From positions 1 through 64,000 of the forward strand of contig JAIKZM010000099.1 in the NCBI GenBank assembly GCA_024682215.1: a DNA stretch of 64,000 bases, given 5' to 3'. The translations under genes were made by a program, and so were the position numbers. Shown here in pieces: positions 52,032 to 61,062 of this stretch (position 1 is its first letter; each line of letters opens with the position of its first letter). The stretch comes from Saccharofermentans sp. (lineage in GTDB: Bacteria; Bacillota; Clostridia; Saccharofermentanales; Saccharofermentanaceae). A model generated the notes under the pieces. That model saw only the letters and a list, made by a program, of their open reading frames with translations. It was not told the origin of the DNA and made no database searches.

Positions 52032-52063
52032 AAAGGGACTGCTTCACGGCAGTCCCTTTTTTT
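52032..52063 (+). terminator. Rho-independent terminator after the zinc-ribbon gene
   Basis: An 11-bp perfect stem AAAGGGACTGC with its complement, a six-base loop and a run of seven T form a textbook terminator 22 bases after the stop codon. Confidence 0.93.
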
Positions 52064-52134
52064 CAGGAAGATGCAACAAATCTGTTCCGCAGACTGTATA
52101 TAGGATATGAAAACAGATTCGGAGGAATTGTTAA

Positions 52135-53433
52135 ATGAATCTCAATATCAGAAATAAGGTTGTGGCGGCAGGACTTGCAGCAATGCTTCTCATGACAGGC
52201 TGTGTGGGAAAGACACCTGCAGATCCCGGAGCGTCAAAGACAGATCCTGCGGTAAAGACAGAGCTTAAGCTCGACCGCGTCGCAGATCAGAAATTCGATG
52301 AGAAAAAGTTAAGCGATGAATACGGAAGATACTGCTTTGACATAATGAAGCAGATTTCGGAAAACGCTGAAAAGAACAGCAACATCATGATATCTCCCGC
52401 ATCGATCATGATGGCGCTCGACATGTGCGCCGCCGGCGCAAAGGGAGAGACACTGAAGCAGCTTTCAGATCTTTTCGCAAAGGACACTGACCCTCTTGAG
52501 CAGCAGGCGTTTGCATCCGAAATGATGAAGAGGATCAACAACTCACAGAAGATAAAGTTCAACTGCGCGAATGCCGTCTGGAGCAATGAGGCGTTCATGA
52601 AGGGCAGGATAAACCCGGCATATACGGACTATATCCAAAAGACTTTCGGAGCTGAATTCAACACAACGCAATTCGATCCCACGACTCATGAAAAGATCAA
52701 CAAATGGGTTGACGGCAAGACAAATCACATGATCCCGAAACTGCTCGATGATCCGCTTTCTCCTGATGTTGTAATGGTGCTCGTAAATGCGATCCGCTTT
52801 GAAGCGCAGTGGGCAAAGGAATATCAGGACAGCCAGGTCCGTAAGGATAAGTTCCGCGGAATTGACGGAGAAACTGAAGCGGACATGCTTTCAAGCAATG
52901 AAGAGATCTATTTTCAGTCAGACAAGGCGACAGGATTCTTAAAGTACTATGAAGGAGAAGAATATGCTTTTGTCGCGATACTTCCGGCGGATAAAAATGC
53001 GAACGCAAATGATTTCATGAAGAATTTCTCTTACGATGACTACAGGAAATTCATCAGCAGTTACACCGAGGCAAAAGTCATAACCCGCATGCCGGAATTC
53101 AAATCTGATTACAGTCGGGAATTGAAAGACATTGTCAATAAACTCGGAGTTACCGATGCGTTTGATAAGAAAAAGGCTGATTTCTCCGGCATAGCCGATA
53201 CTAAAGACGGCAGATTTTACATCTCAAAGATCATCCACAAGACGCACATCGAAGTTGACCGCAAGGGCACCAAGGCTGCTGCGGCTACGGCTGTTACAGT
53301 CAAGACCGAGAGCATTGCGGAGCCGAGAGATGAAGTCAGGCAGGTTATCTGCGACAGACCGTACTGCTACGCGATCGTTGATACGGCAACCATGAATCCG
53401 GTCTTCATAGGGACGGTGAATACGGTTAAATGA
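52135..53433 (+). CDS. Serpin-family lipoprotein
   Basis: Serpins trap proteases by a large conformational change. A lipoprotein signal ('LLMTGC', Cys about 23) anchors this one outside the membrane. Family motifs include 'SNIMISPASIMMALDMCAAGAKGETLKQL' near 80-110, 'LVNAIRFEAQW' and the end 'NPVFIGTV'. The reactive-loop hinge 'GTKAAAATA' is of the inhibitory type. Counting from the hinge puts the cleaved bond at Glu392-Ser393, but the loop beyond is about six residues longer than in human alpha-1-antitrypsin, so the bond is uncertain. GGAGGAAT supports the start. It may defend against host or rival proteases. Confidence 0.93.
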   Translation: MNLNIRNKVVAAGLAAMLLMTGCVGKTPADPGASKTDPAVKTELKLDRVADQKFDEKKLSDEYGRYCFDIMKQISENAEKNSNIMISPASIMMALDMCAAGAKGETLKQLSDLFAKDTDPLEQQAFASEMMKRINNSQKIKFNCANAVWSNEAFMKGRINPAYTDYIQKTFGAEFNTTQFDPTTHEKINKWVDGKTNHMIPKLLDDPLSPDVVMVLVNAIRFEAQWAKEYQDSQVRKDKFRGIDGETEADMLSSNEEIYFQSDKATGFLKYYEGEEYAFVAILPADKNANANDFMKNFSYDDYRKFISSYTEAKVITRMPEFKSDYSRELKDIVNKLGVTDAFDKKKADFSGIADTKDGRFYISKIIHKTHIEVDRKGTKAAAATAVTVKTESIAEPRDEVRQVICDRPYCYAIVDTATMNPVFIGTVNTVK

Positions 53434-53443
53434 AACTTAAGGG

Positions 53444-53475
53444 ACCGGGGCTGCCACAAGCCCCGGTCTTGTTTT
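53444..53475 (+). terminator. Rho-independent terminator after the serpin gene
   Basis: A nine-bp perfect stem ACCGGGGCT with AGCCCCGGT, loop GCCACA, is followed by CTTGTTTT. Confidence 0.9.
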
Positions 53476-53540
53476 CAATGGACCAAAAATACCTCTGTAA
53501 TGCCGCTGTTTTTTAGGTTTTTATTTTTATCTAGTTAGGA

Positions 53541-53546
53541 TATAAT
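53541..53546 (+). promoter_or_regulatory. -10 box upstream of the GT2 gene
   Basis: TATAAT lies 42 bases before the ATG at 53589 with AT-rich DNA upstream and no clear -35. The leader has GGTGG about 20 bases before the ATG, too far for a normal ribosome site. Confidence 0.45.
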
Positions 53547-53588
53547 AACAACGATAATTTCAAATGGTGGAATGGGCTTGTTATTGAA

Positions 53589-54617
53589 ATGAAAATATTG
53601 AGTGTCGCTATACCCTGTTATAATTCTCAGGATTATATGGGCAATGCAGTCGAATCGCTTCTTGAAGCCGGCGATGATATAGACATTATCATCGTTGATG
53701 ACGGATCAACTGACGACACTGCTCTTATTGCAGATAAATACGCTGAAAAATATCCCGAACTTATAAGAGTCGTTCATAAGACGAACGGCGGACACGGTTC
53801 GGCTGTAAATGCCGGCATCGAGAATGCGCAGGGACTTTATTTCAAGGTCCTGGACAGTGACGACAGACTTGACCCTGCAGTCCTTGCAGAAGTAATGGAT
53901 TCCTTAAGGTTTTACAGCAAAGAGGAGCAGCCTCTTGATATGCTCGTAACCAATTTCGTTTACGATAAGTTGGGAACACCTGACAGCAAGAAAAAGGTAA
54001 TGAGTTATGAGGGCGAGATCCCCGAGAAGTTCGTCTGCTCATGGGAACTCTGCAATTTCGGCAAGGGTGACTACCTGCTGATGCATTCGGTAATTTTCAG
54101 GACACAGCTGCTCAGAGACTGCGGACTGAAGCTCCCGGAGCATACTTTCTATGTAGACAACATCTATGTTTATGAGCCGCTCCTTAAAGTTGAGCGTATC
54201 TACTATCTAAACCGCAATCTCTATTATTATTTCATCGGCCGTGAGGACCAGTCGGTCAACGAGGCTGTCATGATCAAGCGTGTCGACCAGCAGCTCAAGG
54301 TCAATTACCTGATGCTCGACTACTATCTCGAGAACAGGGATACGATGTGTGAGAACAAGCGCCGTTTTGCATACATGTACAACTATCTTGAGATCATCAC
54401 CACCGTATCGCTCGTCCTTCTTATCCTTGACGGCAGCCCCGAGGCCCTCGCCAAGAGAAAGGATCTTCTCGATTACATCTACAAGCGCAGCAAGAGGCTT
54501 TATGCCAAGTTCAAGCTCGGTGTCATGGGAACGGTCATGACTCTTCCGGGCAAGACGGGAAGACTTGTTGCACAGGAGTCTTACAAACTTTTCCAGAAGT
54601 TCTACGGATTCAACTGA
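53589..54617 (+). CDS. GT2-family glycosyltransferase
   Basis: The N-terminal GT-A domain has 'VAIPCYNSQDYMGNAVESLL', 'IIIVDDGSTDDT' and 'KVLDSDDRLDP', giving the nucleotide- and metal-binding aspartates. The C-terminal ~130 residues are helical and resemble family members without membrane segments. The enzyme would add a sugar from a nucleotide donor to a growing glycan; donor and acceptor are unknown. It stands alone between two terminators. The ribosome-binding site is poor, so expression may be low. Confidence 0.9.
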   Translation: MKILSVAIPCYNSQDYMGNAVESLLEAGDDIDIIIVDDGSTDDTALIADKYAEKYPELIRVVHKTNGGHGSAVNAGIENAQGLYFKVLDSDDRLDPAVLAEVMDSLRFYSKEEQPLDMLVTNFVYDKLGTPDSKKKVMSYEGEIPEKFVCSWELCNFGKGDYLLMHSVIFRTQLLRDCGLKLPEHTFYVDNIYVYEPLLKVERIYYLNRNLYYYFIGREDQSVNEAVMIKRVDQQLKVNYLMLDYYLENRDTMCENKRRFAYMYNYLEIITTVSLVLLILDGSPEALAKRKDLLDYIYKRSKRLYAKFKLGVMGTVMTLPGKTGRLVAQESYKLFQKFYGFN

Positions 54618-54640
54618 TATTTAAAAACGGTAATAAAAAA

Positions 54641-54670
54641 CTTCCGTCCATACGGGCGGAAGTTTTTGTT
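54641..54670. terminator. Bidirectional terminator between GT2 gene and pntB
   Basis: A 10-bp stem ACTTCCGTCC with GGGCGGAAGT (one wobble pair) is preceded by AAAAA and followed by TTTTTGTTTT, so it can serve both converging genes. Confidence 0.85.
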
Positions 54671-54688
54671 TTGGCTGTATGTTACTTA

Positions 54689-56119
54689 TCAGTCGTTCTC
54701 GTATTCGACGACGAGCTGTGATACCGTCTGCTTGGCGTCGCCGTAGATCATGATGGTGTTGTCCATCGTGAACAGAGGGTTCTCGATGCCGGAGAAGCCT
54801 GTACCCTGACCTCTCTTAAGGACGAATACCGTGCGTGCCTCGTAAGCGTTTACGATAGGCATTCCGTAGAGGGGAGAGGACTCGTCGTTGATGGCCGCAG
54901 GGTTAACAACGTCGTTTGCGCCGATGACGATCGCAACGTCAACGTTGCTCATCTGAGGGTTCATCTCGTCGGATGTCTTGAGCTGCTCGTAAGGAACGTT
55001 TGCTTCAGCGAGGAGAACGTTCATGTGGCCGGGCATACGTCCTGCAACCGGGTGGATAGCGAAATTGACTTCGCATCCGTTGTCCATGAGGACGTCGGTG
55101 AGCTCCTTAACTGCGTGCTGGGCCTGTGCGACAGCCATGCCGTAGCCGGGGATGATGACGACGTTCTTTGCTGCCTCAAGGATGAGATAAGCATCCTCGA
55201 CGGACATTGACTTGGGTTCCTTGTGCTCGCCTGCAACTGCCGCGGACTTCTTCTTTGCCGTCTTGAAAAGGAGGGCTGCGAAAGTCTTGTTCATGGCCTT
55301 GCACATGATGAGCGTGAGGATGACGCCGGAAGCGCCTACAAGGCATCCTGAAACGATGAGGACCGTATTGCCGATAGGGAATCCTGCGAATGCCGCAGCG
55401 AGACCTGAGAGTGCGTTGAGGAATGAGATGATGACAGGCATGTCGCCGCCGCCGATGGTGATAACGAGAGTTACGCCGAGGACGAGTGAAGCGATAGTCG
55501 TGATGAGGATGCCTGCAAGTCCGAGGCCGCCGTCAGGAGAGAGCGTATAAAGAACGATACCGAGGACTGCGACAACAAGGATGATGGCGTTGATGAAGTT
55601 CTTGCCGGGGATCACAAAGTTCTTTTTGAACATCTTGAGGCCTGCAAGCTTTGCCCATGCGATGAGTGAACCGGTGAACGCAATCGCACCGATCACGATC
55701 GTGAGACCGAGTGTGATGGATGTGAAAGCATCGGTGTTGATCCTGTCGGAACCGCCGCGGAGAGCGCAGTACTGTGAGATTGCGACGAGCATTGAAGAAA
55801 GACCGCCGAAGCCGTTGAAGAGTGCAACGAGCTGGGGCATTCCGGTCATCTCGACTTTCTTTGCCCAGATGAATCCGACGACTGCACCTGCGATAACTGC
55901 AGCTGCGATGATGCCGTAGCCTACGAGGCCGCCGTCGATGACGTCCTGCGAAATGAGAACGGAGATGACTGCGACTGCCATACCGACAGATGAATAGAGG
56001 TTGCCTTTTCTTGCCGTGTCAGCTTTTCCGAGCTTCTTGATGCCCATGATGAAGAGCACGGCGGAGATCATGTAGAGGATGATGCAGATAAAATTATCCT
56101 TGATAGTCAGGAAATCCAT
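54689..56119 (-). CDS. pntB: NAD(P) transhydrogenase subunit beta
   Basis: PntB binds NADP(H) and carries most of the proton channel. The N-terminal part has about eight or nine membrane helices. The C-terminal NADP domain (about 300-476) has 'VIIPGYGMAVAQAQ', 'HPVAGRMPGHMNVLLAEA', 'GANDVVNPAA' and 'KRGQGTGFSGIENPLF', all typical. Its ATG overlaps the pntAB stop by one base. With the two alpha genes upstream it forms a complete three-polypeptide enzyme that uses the proton gradient to move hydride from NADH to NADP+, supplying NADPH. Confidence 0.97.
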   Translation of the reverse strand: MDFLTIKDNFICIILYMISAVLFIMGIKKLGKADTARKGNLYSSVGMAVAVISVLISQDVIDGGLVGYGIIAAAVIAGAVVGFIWAKKVEMTGMPQLVALFNGFGGLSSMLVAISQYCALRGGSDRINTDAFTSITLGLTIVIGAIAFTGSLIAWAKLAGLKMFKKNFVIPGKNFINAIILVVAVLGIVLYTLSPDGGLGLAGILITTIASLVLGVTLVITIGGGDMPVIISFLNALSGLAAAFAGFPIGNTVLIVSGCLVGASGVILTLIMCKAMNKTFAALLFKTAKKKSAAVAGEHKEPKSMSVEDAYLILEAAKNVVIIPGYGMAVAQAQHAVKELTDVLMDNGCEVNFAIHPVAGRMPGHMNVLLAEANVPYEQLKTSDEMNPQMSNVDVAIVIGANDVVNPAAINDESSPLYGMPIVNAYEARTVFVLKRGQGTGFSGIENPLFTMDNTIMIYGDAKQTVSQLVVEYEND

Positions 56120-56424
56120 TACTTCTTCTTACCCTCCTTTTTCTTGAACATCGCGAGCATTCTGTCGGTTACGAAATAACCGCCGATAACATTGATCGTT
56201 GCGAAGAAGATCGCGATGCCGCCTAAGATCATTCCGAGGATATGATTGTCAACGCAGATTGCACATGCAGCGATGGCACCTACGATGGTGATGCCTGAAA
56301 TGGCGTTCGTACCGCTCATGAGCGGAGTGTGGAGCTGTGAAGGAACCTTTGAGATGAGTTCGACTCCGAGGTATGCCGATATGATGAAAACGAATATCAG
56401 CAGCATTATGGTCTTGGAATCCAT
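56119..56424 (-). CDS. pntAB: NAD(P) transhydrogenase alpha subunit, membrane part
   Basis: This 101-residue protein has three membrane helices and matches the C-terminal membrane section of the alpha subunit ('VPSQLHTPLMSGTNAISGITIVGA'). In this organism the alpha subunit is split into two genes. The ORF track starts at 56481; the ATG at 56424 with AGGAGGG just upstream is the real start. It lies between pntAA and pntB. Confidence 0.95.
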   Translation of the reverse strand: MDSKTIMLLIFVFIISAYLGVELISKVPSQLHTPLMSGTNAISGITIVGAIAACAICVDNHILGMILGGIAIFFATINVIGGYFVTDRMLAMFKKKEGKKK

Positions 56425-56426
56425 TA

Positions 56427-57554
56427 TTAACCCTCCTTGAATCTTTCGTGGATGATGGCGCCGTCCTTTGTGAGGAGGCACCCCTTCATGATCTCGTCAC
56501 CTAAGTTGACCTCGAATTCCTTGCTCTCCTTGTTGTAGAAGTGAGTGAGGAATGCGGAGATGTTGCCGGAGAGCATCTTGGATGCATCCCACGGTACCTG
56601 ACGCTGGAGCTCGTCACCCGGAAGGATGATTACGCCGTTGTCGGTGATGACTTCCTTTGCAGGATCAGAACCTTCGACGTTGCCGCCGGTGGAAACAGCC
56701 ATGTCGACAACGATCGTGCCGGGCTGCATGCGGTCGAGGACGTCCTTCTTGATGAGGACGGGAGCCTTGCGGCCGAAGACCTTTGCGGTCGTGATGACGA
56801 TGTTGGACTTTTCGCAGACCTTAGCCTGAGCTTCCTGCTGTTTTGCGATCTGCTCGGGTGTGAGTTCCTTGGCGTAACCCTGAGCTGTCTGGCCCATTTC
56901 GCCGAGGTCGATCTTTACGAAGTTTGCGCCGAGGGACTTAACCTGCTCTTCAACTACCGGACGTGTATCGAAAGCATCGACTCTTGCGCCCAAGCGCTTT
57001 GCGGTAGCGATAGCCTGAAGGCCTGCAACGCCGACACCGATGACGAAGACTCTTGCGGGGTTGATCGTACCTGCAGGAGTGACCATCATGGGGAGGATCT
57101 TAGGCATCTTTGCAGCTGCATTGAGAACTGCAACGTAACCTGCGAGTGATGTCTGGGAAGACTGAACGTCCATCTTTTGGGCGAGAGTCGTTCTCGGGAT
57201 CATCTCGAGAGAAACTGCCTGGATATTGTTTTCTGCGAATTCATGGAGAAGGGCTTTCTCGTTGAAGGGGTCGAGGAAGCTGACATGGAGTGCACCGGCT
57301 TTAAGGCCTTTTGCTGTCTCCGGCTTAAGGATCCTGACAACGATCTCGGCATCGTCCAGAGCTTCAGCTTCGCTCTTAACGATCTTTGCTCCGACAGCCT
57401 CGTATGCCGCGTCGTCAAATCCGCTCTTAGATCCCGCACCGCTTACGACCGTGAACTCAAATCCCATTCCGGTAAGTTTCTTGATGTCATCCGGAATGAG
57501 GGCCACACGCGTCTCGGCAGGCAGGGTTTCCTTGCACACCAAAACTTTCTTCAT
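56427..57554 (-). CDS. pntAA: NAD(P) transhydrogenase alpha subunit, NAD-binding part
   Basis: The 375-residue protein has the alanine dehydrogenase/PNT fold. It opens 'VLVCKETLPAETRVALIPDDIKKL', and the NAD Rossmann motif is 'VFVIGVGVAGLQAIATAKRLGARVDAFDTR'. The region 'EEQVKSLGANFVKIDL' contacts the beta subunit in known structures. It ends without membrane helices, as expected in the split form. GAGGGG lies before the ATG. The promoter upstream overlaps a long inverted repeat. Confidence 0.96.
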   Translation of the reverse strand: MKKVLVCKETLPAETRVALIPDDIKKLTGMGFEFTVVSGAGSKSGFDDAAYEAVGAKIVKSEAEALDDAEIVVRILKPETAKGLKAGALHVSFLDPFNEKALLHEFAENNIQAVSLEMIPRTTLAQKMDVQSSQTSLAGYVAVLNAAAKMPKILPMMVTPAGTINPARVFVIGVGVAGLQAIATAKRLGARVDAFDTRPVVEEQVKSLGANFVKIDLGEMGQTAQGYAKELTPEQIAKQQEAQAKVCEKSNIVITTAKVFGRKAPVLIKKDVLDRMQPGTIVVDMAVSTGGNVEGSDPAKEVITDNGVIILPGDELQRQVPWDASKMLSGNISAFLTHFYNKESKEFEVNLGDEIMKGCLLTKDGAIIHERFKEG

Positions 57555-57613
57555 TTGATTACCCCTCTTGAAATAGAAATGTGCCCGAAAAATTTAACTC
57601 TTTAGGCGAATAA

Positions 57614-57650
57614 ATTATAAAACATCACCCTGCAATTGCAAAGTGATGTT
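57614..57650 (-). promoter_or_regulatory. pnt promoter overlapped by an inverted repeat
   Basis: On the minus strand TTGCAA (57641-57636), a 16-bp spacer and TATAAT (57619-57614) form the pnt promoter. The inverted repeat AACATCAC / GTGATGTT (57621-57628 with 57643-57650), with TGCAATTGCA in its centre, covers the -35 and spacer. On the same strand it is followed by TTTTATAATTT, so it may also end the transcript of the gene at 57680. It could be an operator, a terminator or both. Confidence 0.65.
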
Positions 57651-57679
57651 TATTAGGTCTTTATATTTTTCCTGTTGTT

Positions 57680-59173
57680 TTATTTCTTGAACCAGGTATC
57701 CCTGATGTCTTCGTAAGCGTTTTTCGCATCGTCCCTGAAAGCCTTGTAGTCGCTGTAGGACATCCTGGTTATTTCTGTATACCTTGAAGGGTTGAACGAC
57801 CTGTCGACGCTGTCAAAAGTAACGGTCAGCCTGTAATCTGTGACAGGTGAAGTGAACTTGTCTGAGATCTTTCTGAACTTTCCGGTGGCCTCAAGGTTCT
57901 CGAAAGACAGAACATAGGTGCCGCCCTTTCTCAGGAGCTTGCCCTCAACGCTGATGATGTCGCCGTTAGAATCTCCCGTCAGGGTGTATCCGCCGGCTTT
58001 CTTGTCCCACTTGAAAGACAGGCTGTCAGATGCCTTCTTTCCGCCGCTCTTAGTGAGATCATAAGCAAAGCCGAAAGAAGCCTTGTAAGCTGTCTTGTCG
58101 TTCTGTCTGACGGAGTATGAGATATCGATGCTGTCGCCCTCGGAAGACTTGAATCCGAAGGAGATCTCCTCGGCCGTCTTGACGTTCTTGCCGAGCTCGA
58201 GACTGATATCATAAGCAACCCTGATGCCGCGGCTGTTTCTTCCGTCGGTGTCGACATCGATCCTTGCGACGCGCTTGCCTGACTTTGTGATGTAGATCCA
58301 GACCGTCATGTCGCCGTCGTAATCTTTGACGGAGCGCTTGAAAGAATCAAGCCTGTCGTAGAAATCGTCGACCATGTCGTCTGCATCCTTGATGCCGTAA
58401 TCGGTGTTGGAGAAGCTCTTGAGAAGGAATGATTCGAGATCCCTGTCGTGCTTTGCGGCGGTTACGAACTGTGACGCTGCTTCTGCCAGTGACTTTCTGT
58501 CGAAATCGAGTGTTACGACGGTGCAGCTGATCTGCTGTCCGCCTGCCGTGATGCGGTCATTTGAAGTGGAGACGCGGGCATTGTCCATGAGGGATGTGAC
58601 AAGGAGTCTCTGATATGTCCTGGCAAGCTTGGCGTACTCTTTCGAAAGATCCTTGTTGCCTGCGACAGTTTTGTCGAGCCTCAGGAGATATTCGTAGAGG
58701 TTCTTGTCCATCTCGACCTTTTCGTCCGGATTCTCGGGATCGAATATCGATCCGGGAAGGTTCTTCCGGATCTTTCTGACCGAAACGCCGTAGGGTTTGC
58801 TGCCGATCTGGGGTGATTCGAAACTGAAGTCGTTTCCGTTGAATGCACCCTTGAAACTTGCTACGGTATCCCTGCCTTCCTTAATCTTTCCTGAAGCTGC
58901 AAATCTCATGCGCGAAAAGTCGGTATAGACCTTCAGTTCGGCATCGGCGTCTTTATCTGAAAGAGGCGCGAGACTGCCGCTTAAAGTTATTGAACCGCCG
59001 TTGAGGAGATTTCTTATATAACTGACGGATTCGATCCCGGAAATATCCCTTGCGGTGTTGGCCAAAGCGCCTTCGGCAAGGCTCCTGGGATTGTTTGATG
59101 CATTAACGCAGATGATGATCAACAGCAGGATGATCAGGACGGCTGCTCCTGCCAGAATACCTTTCTTTTTCAT
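57680..59173 (-). CDS. Membrane-anchored extracytoplasmic protein, unknown
   Basis: One N-terminal membrane segment (about 5-24) is followed by about 470 outside residues of mixed beta and helical type. Repeated amphipathic strands such as 'VWIYITKSGKRVARIDVDTD' and 'ISFGFKSSEGDSIDISYSV' hint at a LolA/lipoprotein-like or beta-sandwich fold, but I do not recognise a family. The start at 59173 is preceded by GGGGGAG; the ORF-track start (59206) would add residues before the anchor. It stands alone and is divergent from the GT-C gene at 59281. Confidence 0.7.
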   Translation of the reverse strand: MKKKGILAGAAVLIILLLIIICVNASNNPRSLAEGALANTARDISGIESVSYIRNLLNGGSITLSGSLAPLSDKDADAELKVYTDFSRMRFAASGKIKEGRDTVASFKGAFNGNDFSFESPQIGSKPYGVSVRKIRKNLPGSIFDPENPDEKVEMDKNLYEYLLRLDKTVAGNKDLSKEYAKLARTYQRLLVTSLMDNARVSTSNDRITAGGQQISCTVVTLDFDRKSLAEAASQFVTAAKHDRDLESFLLKSFSNTDYGIKDADDMVDDFYDRLDSFKRSVKDYDGDMTVWIYITKSGKRVARIDVDTDGRNSRGIRVAYDISLELGKNVKTAEEISFGFKSSEGDSIDISYSVRQNDKTAYKASFGFAYDLTKSGGKKASDSLSFKWDKKAGGYTLTGDSNGDIISVEGKLLRKGGTYVLSFENLEATGKFRKISDKFTSPVTDYRLTVTFDSVDRSFNPSRYTEITRMSYSDYKAFRDDAKNAYEDIRDTWFKK

Positions 59174-59244
59174 CGTATATCTCCCCCGGAATATGCTGAA
59201 AATCAAGAAAATTATAACAGATTTGGAAGGCCCTTTGGGGCGTA

Positions 59245-59273
59245 TTGAAAACAGGCGTCTTCAAGTCTATTAT
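59245..59273 (+). promoter_or_regulatory. Promoter of the second GT-C gene (leaderless type)
   Basis: TTGAAA (59245-59250), a 17-bp spacer and TATTAT (59268-59273) lie directly before the ATG at 59281, seven bases beyond the -10. Transcription should start at or next to the start codon. Confidence 0.75.
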
Positions 59274-59280
59274 TTTTGAT

Positions 59281-61026
59281 ATGGCCACAAAGAAAAAAGA
59301 AATCACAAGTTTAGGACCGTCGTTCCTTTTAGTTACGGCAGCGGTCCTTTTCATTTATTTCGTTACCTTCATGACCGCATCGAACCTGAGAGCGGGGAAG
59401 ACTGCTCTTCTGTTCGGCGTGTGCGTTTCTTTCTGCGGTTTTTATACGGTGAGCCGGATCAAGGACATGAAGACGGGACTGCTCGGCCTTGCTGCGGGAA
59501 TTCCCTGCGGGACCGTGTCGTACTTTGCTCTTAAAGCGGCTTTTGATTCGGTCAACAGAATGACCATCGAATGCTTCGGGATCATGATGAGATTCCTTCT
59601 CTGGGGCGGCATCGGTTCTGTTGTCCTGATGTGCGTACTGCTTATCTGCGCAAAAAAGTTTAAGACAGAAGATGCCGTAACTGCCGTGCTCCTGGCAGGT
59701 TTCGTCCTCCGTACGGTAATGGTCGTCTTCACGCCCATGAATTATTTCCAGCATGACGTATCCGGATTCGGAGGCGGATTCGAGGGCTTCCATGACGATT
59801 ACATCATGTACATCTACGAGCACTGGTCGCTTCCGGTCAATGACGTAAGAGAGCTGGGTCAGCTCTACCATCCGCCGCTCCATCACGCACTGTGTGCCAT
59901 TTTCTTAAAGCTTCACTCGTTCCTTTTCCCGGCTTTCGAAGGTGAGATCAACGTTCTTAAAACGCTCCCGTTCCTTTATACAAGCTGGTTCGTATTGTTC
60001 AGTCACAAGATACTGAAACATTTTAAGATCGGCGGCGCTCCGCTGACCATCTCACTTGCGTTTATCAGCTTCCATCCGCAGCTGGTCTTTCTCGCAATAC
60101 AGATCAACAACGATGCGCTGATGAACATGCTGTTCGCCGCATCGATATATCTTGCGCTCAAATGGTACGAGAAGCCCGAGCTTACGACGATACTCTTTAC
60201 CGCGCTCACGATCGGCTGCGCCATGATGGCCAAGATCTCAGGCGGCCTTGTCGCGATACCTGTTGCATTCCTGTTCCTTTGCAAACTGATCGCGGCAATA
60301 AGGAAGAAGGCCGGCATCAAGACGGGAGAACTGGTAAAGCAGTTCGTGTTCTTCGGATTTCTTGTATTTCCGCTTGGACTGTGGTTTCCTCTGAAGAATT
60401 ACATTATGCACGGCGTTCCGTTTACATATGTTTTCCGGATCGAGTCCACCGCGCATCAGGATCTTTGGATGTTTCCGGCGTGGCAGCGTCTTTTCGCGCC
60501 ATCCGCAGAGTCTCTGAAGACGCCTTTCATGGTGATGAACAATACGGATCCCGCGGTCGATTACAATATCTTCGTTTCTCTGATCAAGACATCGCTTTTC
60601 GACGAGAGGCACTTTGAGGACGGATATCTCATAAATACGGGACGCGTAATGATGGCGCTTGCAGCTGCCGTTGCCCTGGCATGCATCTGCTGTGCCGTTT
60701 TCGTCATCATAAGACTGATCAGGCAGAAGAAGATGACGGTTCCTTTCGCATCGATCCTGATACTGTGCGTGACCATGTGCATAAGCTACATGAACTACTG
60801 TCTCGGATATCAGATCACGAGCACGGAGAGCCTCAGGTTCATCATCCCGGTGCTCCTGCCGGCAGGCCTCTTCTTCGGAATGACACTACAGGATCTGAAG
60901 AAAAAGAATCCGGCCAAAGTCATCATCGCGGCCGTCATAGTGCTTTTCATCTGCGGAGTATTTGCATTCTACGGTTCTTATGCCGAATACAGGCCCGTAT
61001 GGGAAGCATTCATAAAGCCCGCATAA
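59281..61026 (+). CDS. GT-C fold membrane glycosyltransferase, second copy
   Basis: This 581-residue paralogue of the gene at 4219 has about twelve hydrophobic segments, 'FQHDVSGFGGGF' and 'LYHPPLHHALC' in the external loop, and shared stretches such as 'INNDALMNMLF' and 'PLGLWFPLKNYIMHGVPFTYVFR'. It should use a polyprenyl-phosphate sugar. The ORF track uses TTG at 59245, but that TTG is the first part of a -35 box; the ATG at 59281 is preferred. Substrate unknown. Confidence 0.8.
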   Translation: MATKKKEITSLGPSFLLVTAAVLFIYFVTFMTASNLRAGKTALLFGVCVSFCGFYTVSRIKDMKTGLLGLAAGIPCGTVSYFALKAAFDSVNRMTIECFGIMMRFLLWGGIGSVVLMCVLLICAKKFKTEDAVTAVLLAGFVLRTVMVVFTPMNYFQHDVSGFGGGFEGFHDDYIMYIYEHWSLPVNDVRELGQLYHPPLHHALCAIFLKLHSFLFPAFEGEINVLKTLPFLYTSWFVLFSHKILKHFKIGGAPLTISLAFISFHPQLVFLAIQINNDALMNMLFAASIYLALKWYEKPELTTILFTALTIGCAMMAKISGGLVAIPVAFLFLCKLIAAIRKKAGIKTGELVKQFVFFGFLVFPLGLWFPLKNYIMHGVPFTYVFRIESTAHQDLWMFPAWQRLFAPSAESLKTPFMVMNNTDPAVDYNIFVSLIKTSLFDERHFEDGYLINTGRVMMALAAAVALACICCAVFVIIRLIRQKKMTVPFASILILCVTMCISYMNYCLGYQITSTESLRFIIPVLLPAGLFFGMTLQDLKKKNPAKVIIAAVIVLFICGVFAFYGSYAEYRPVWEAFIKPA

Positions 61027-61062
61027 AAGCCTCATCTTATATTTTTATTATTAGTGCCGTCA

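Noticed and set aside
59245-59280. TTG start of the second GT-C gene
   Set aside because: The TTG is part of a TTGAAA -35 box with a TATTAT 17 bp downstream, so it should not be in the mRNA.
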